Positions 61,975-64,000 of a stretch of DNA of 64,000 bases are shown in pieces. The translations under genes were made by a program, and so were the position numbers. Numbering within the stretch: the first letter of the stretch is position 1; each line of letters starts with the position of its first letter. The notes under the pieces were generated by a model that worked only from the letters and a program-made list of their open reading frames with translations, did no database searches and was not told the DNA's origin. This DNA is from Atopsyche davidsoni (taxonomy: Eukaryota; Arthropoda; Insecta; Trichoptera; Hydrobiosidae). Location: assembly GCA_022113835.1 (NCBI GenBank), contig JAILWY010000023.1:11840001-11904000 (forward strand), read 5' to 3'.

Positions 61975-62200
61975 GAGAACGACTCTTACGACGGTGGAAA
62001 AGTGATCTCCCACACCAGCGGCAAAAATACACCATTTAGTTTCGTAACGAAGTTTTTAACACAACCACGGACCAATAAAAAATAATGGGAATTGAAAGAT
62101 AAGTAGCTTGGGGCGCCGGGGATAACACGACTACCTGGTGGGGTATTCGGGGTCTCCCATCCGAGGAAACCTCATTTCGATAACGATACGGCCAGTTATG
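61975..62200. promoter_or_regulatory. GC-richer island
   Basis: GC-richest at 62105-62165 (GGGGCGCCGGGG, then GGTGGGGTATTCGGGG). The 63-codon minus frame has no recognised domain. Confidence 0.2.
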
Positions 62201-62574
62201 CATATCTGTTTTGGAATAAAACCGCAATATCAGAACAGTTAATTTTAATCAACAAATAATCACTTTGCCAAGTAGACATACGACACTTTCCTTTAAATAT
62301 GATATATAATAAATGTAATGTAATATGTAAAAAAATTCCACAAACCAAAAAAAAAATCCAATGAAATTTACTCATTTATTAAAATGAATAAAAATAAAAA
62401 ATTTGATGAAATTGTTCAGTGAATTTTTTTTATTGCTATTTCAATAGGATAAAATAGCTTCAGCAAAATATCCTCTATAAGTAGAATTGCCTTAGATCAG
62501 CAATCAAATAGCAGATTCATTCAATTGAAGTTATTATTAAAAATCTATTTTTTTTTTTACATATATTTAATAGT

Positions 62575-62715
62575 AGACTGTCCCACTCGGTCCGCGAACG
62601 CAGAATATGCTCGCGAGCAGCACAAAAACTGCTCTAGATTCTCACCGTGAGAAGTTCAGAGATCACTCGCAGTCCGGCGAGGCGACTGAGGCCCGCTCCC
62701 TACGTGGACCATTAA
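62575..62715. promoter_or_regulatory. Small GC-rich island
   Basis: Contains the palindromic GCTCGCGAGC near 62609-62618. No frame. Confidence 0.2.
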
Positions 62716-63830
62716 CAGCACAAAATTAAAAATTGAATACAAATATATGGCAATTGTAAAAACCTGATAATTCGAATGGAGTAACGTAAAAAATTCACCG
62801 AATTAATGTTTGAGAATCCTTACATCTGTAAATATATTTTCGATTTTATAGTTTTAGTGTATTTTGGATACATCGGTTATGGGTGCATAAATATAATTTT
62901 ATTTTTGCTCAACTACGGTCAATATTGTTGAACAAATGAAAGCATCTGACCGAGATAGTCACACCTGTGTTTGATAACTTACTTCAAAATAATGTTATAA
63001 ATTTAAGTCCTTTTTAATTAATATTTATTAAAGTATGTCAAATAACAGTCTAAGATGCTTTGAATGAAAAAAATTGATCTCAAATATATGTGAAAATTTA
63101 TATACGAATTTCATAGCAATTTACACGATCACTGGCTATTGGAATATTAATCGCGGGTTGCGAATCGTACCGGCAGCCGGTAAGTGTCTGTTTGCGATGC
63201 AAAGTGGTGAACGGTGTCGATGGAGAGTGGGCGGGTGTCGCTGGGCTGGGGTATTTGATATTCCCAAAGTCTGAAAAAAACATTATTTACTATTTGAAAC
63301 CGTCACATTCAGTAATAGTCTCTGAGACTATGAAACTATGAAAAAAAATAGCTAACAGCTCTCTACTTGTTCGTTAAAGGCTGTTTGGTCTATATTTAAT
63401 TAATTTAATTTAGGTAATTAAATTTGAAAAAAAAATGTTTTTAAATGATACTCAAAGTATTATAGATTATTTTAACAAATGTCAGATGTGATATTTTAAT
63501 AAAAAAATTATATAATATTCAACACTTATAGCTTTCTTCTATATACTAACCAGAATATAAGTAAGCACTCGAATGAATTTTATAATTTAATTTTGAATTG
63601 ACTATTATTTTATCGTTATATTTTATTACTCCTACAGGCACTGCTTCAGTGGATTTATGTAAGCGAATTGATTCTTTTTTTATCTCAATACAAGTAGAGT
63701 GAGCCGCCTGCAAGTAAAAATAATAAGCAATAACTGAAAAATAATTGGCAAAAGTGAAGCGTTTGCTGAGGCATACACTTACCTTAAATTCAATAAATAT
63801 CATTCATGTACACGGAAATAATTGTCTCTT
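62716..63830. other. AT-rich spacer with one small island
   Basis: A GC-richer patch at 63140-63260 is open on both strands over about 60 codons and shows no domain. The remainder is AT-rich with nothing supported. Confidence 0.45.
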
Positions 63831-64000
63831 TCAAGCGATCTGGCGCTCTGGGGTGTTGTTCCCACAAAAAGAGGTTGTATTCGTGACGGGCGCCACCTCG
63901 AAGCTGCTCGGGGCGCGACGCCAGTGCGTCCCGACCTCTCATTTCCGGCGCGGGCGTGAGGCGAGCGCCCCCGAGAGCCGCGGATTTCGAAATTCACGGA
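63831..64000. promoter_or_regulatory. GC-rich island cut by the window end
   Basis: CpG-dense sequence reaches the last base. A 65-codon minus frame (63800-63997) is open, rich in Arg/Gly/Pro. Whether this is an exon, a CpG island or a regulatory block cannot be told without the next sequence. Confidence 0.25.

Noticed and set aside
1..64000. Known insect microRNAs, CRISPR arrays, telomeric TTAGG repeats, rRNA or a homeobox exon
   Set aside because: I scanned by eye for familiar mature microRNA seeds, spaced direct repeats, TTAGG tracts, rRNA and homeodomain peptides and found none. A proper search could still find divergent ones.

Overview
The window looks like non-coding DNA from an insect nuclear genome. 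It is AT-rich throughout, reading frames are short and broken in all six frames, and there are no bacterial-style operons. It carries several eukaryotic cut-and-paste transposons: a piggyBac-type element with TTAA target duplication, hAT elements, TA-flanked MITE-like elements and tRNA-derived RNA polymerase III promoter boxes. A moth or butterfly is my best guess from composition and repeat flavour, but nothing in the sequence proves the order. I recognise no complete host protein-coding gene, rRNA or CRISPR array. Almost all open frames over 60 codons look like chance frames in GC-richer islands or AT-rich spacers.

Layout. Roughly forty GC-richer islands of 100 to 600 bp are spaced every 1 to 2 kb across AT-rich spacers. 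Many islands hold short homeodomain-type words (TAAT, TTTATGG, TGATTNAT) and small inverted repeats, which is how cis-regulatory or conserved non-coding sequence around a developmental gene usually looks. That reading is inference from composition and motif words only. A few islands could instead hold small exons: a TATA-preceded 73-codon frame at 2348, a possible first exon with splice donor at 19153-19181, and a minus-strand frame with an adjacent AATAAA at 26298-26505.

Mobile DNA. About 740 bp at 6246-6984 is bounded by imperfect inverted ends, carries pol III boxes and splits one GC island. A decayed, internally deleted piggyBac-like element lies at 19580-21395. Small TIR elements lie at 28791-29214 and 37626-37815. 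A repeat family with a conserved GCCAAC/GTTGGC hairpin next to ACCGGTTTCGC occurs at 13756-14060 (two copies), 39848-39940 and 41157-41366. A hAT-like element containing a 51-bp minisatellite lies at 54079-55164. Two unrelated hAT elements sit back to back at 60132-60987, sharing the same 8-bp target. No encoded protein is intact, so none of these can move on its own products.

No undescribed protein system is visible. The most useful leads are the hairpin repeat family with hammerhead-like features, the re-used hAT target site, the in-frame minisatellite, and the islands as candidate regulatory elements.
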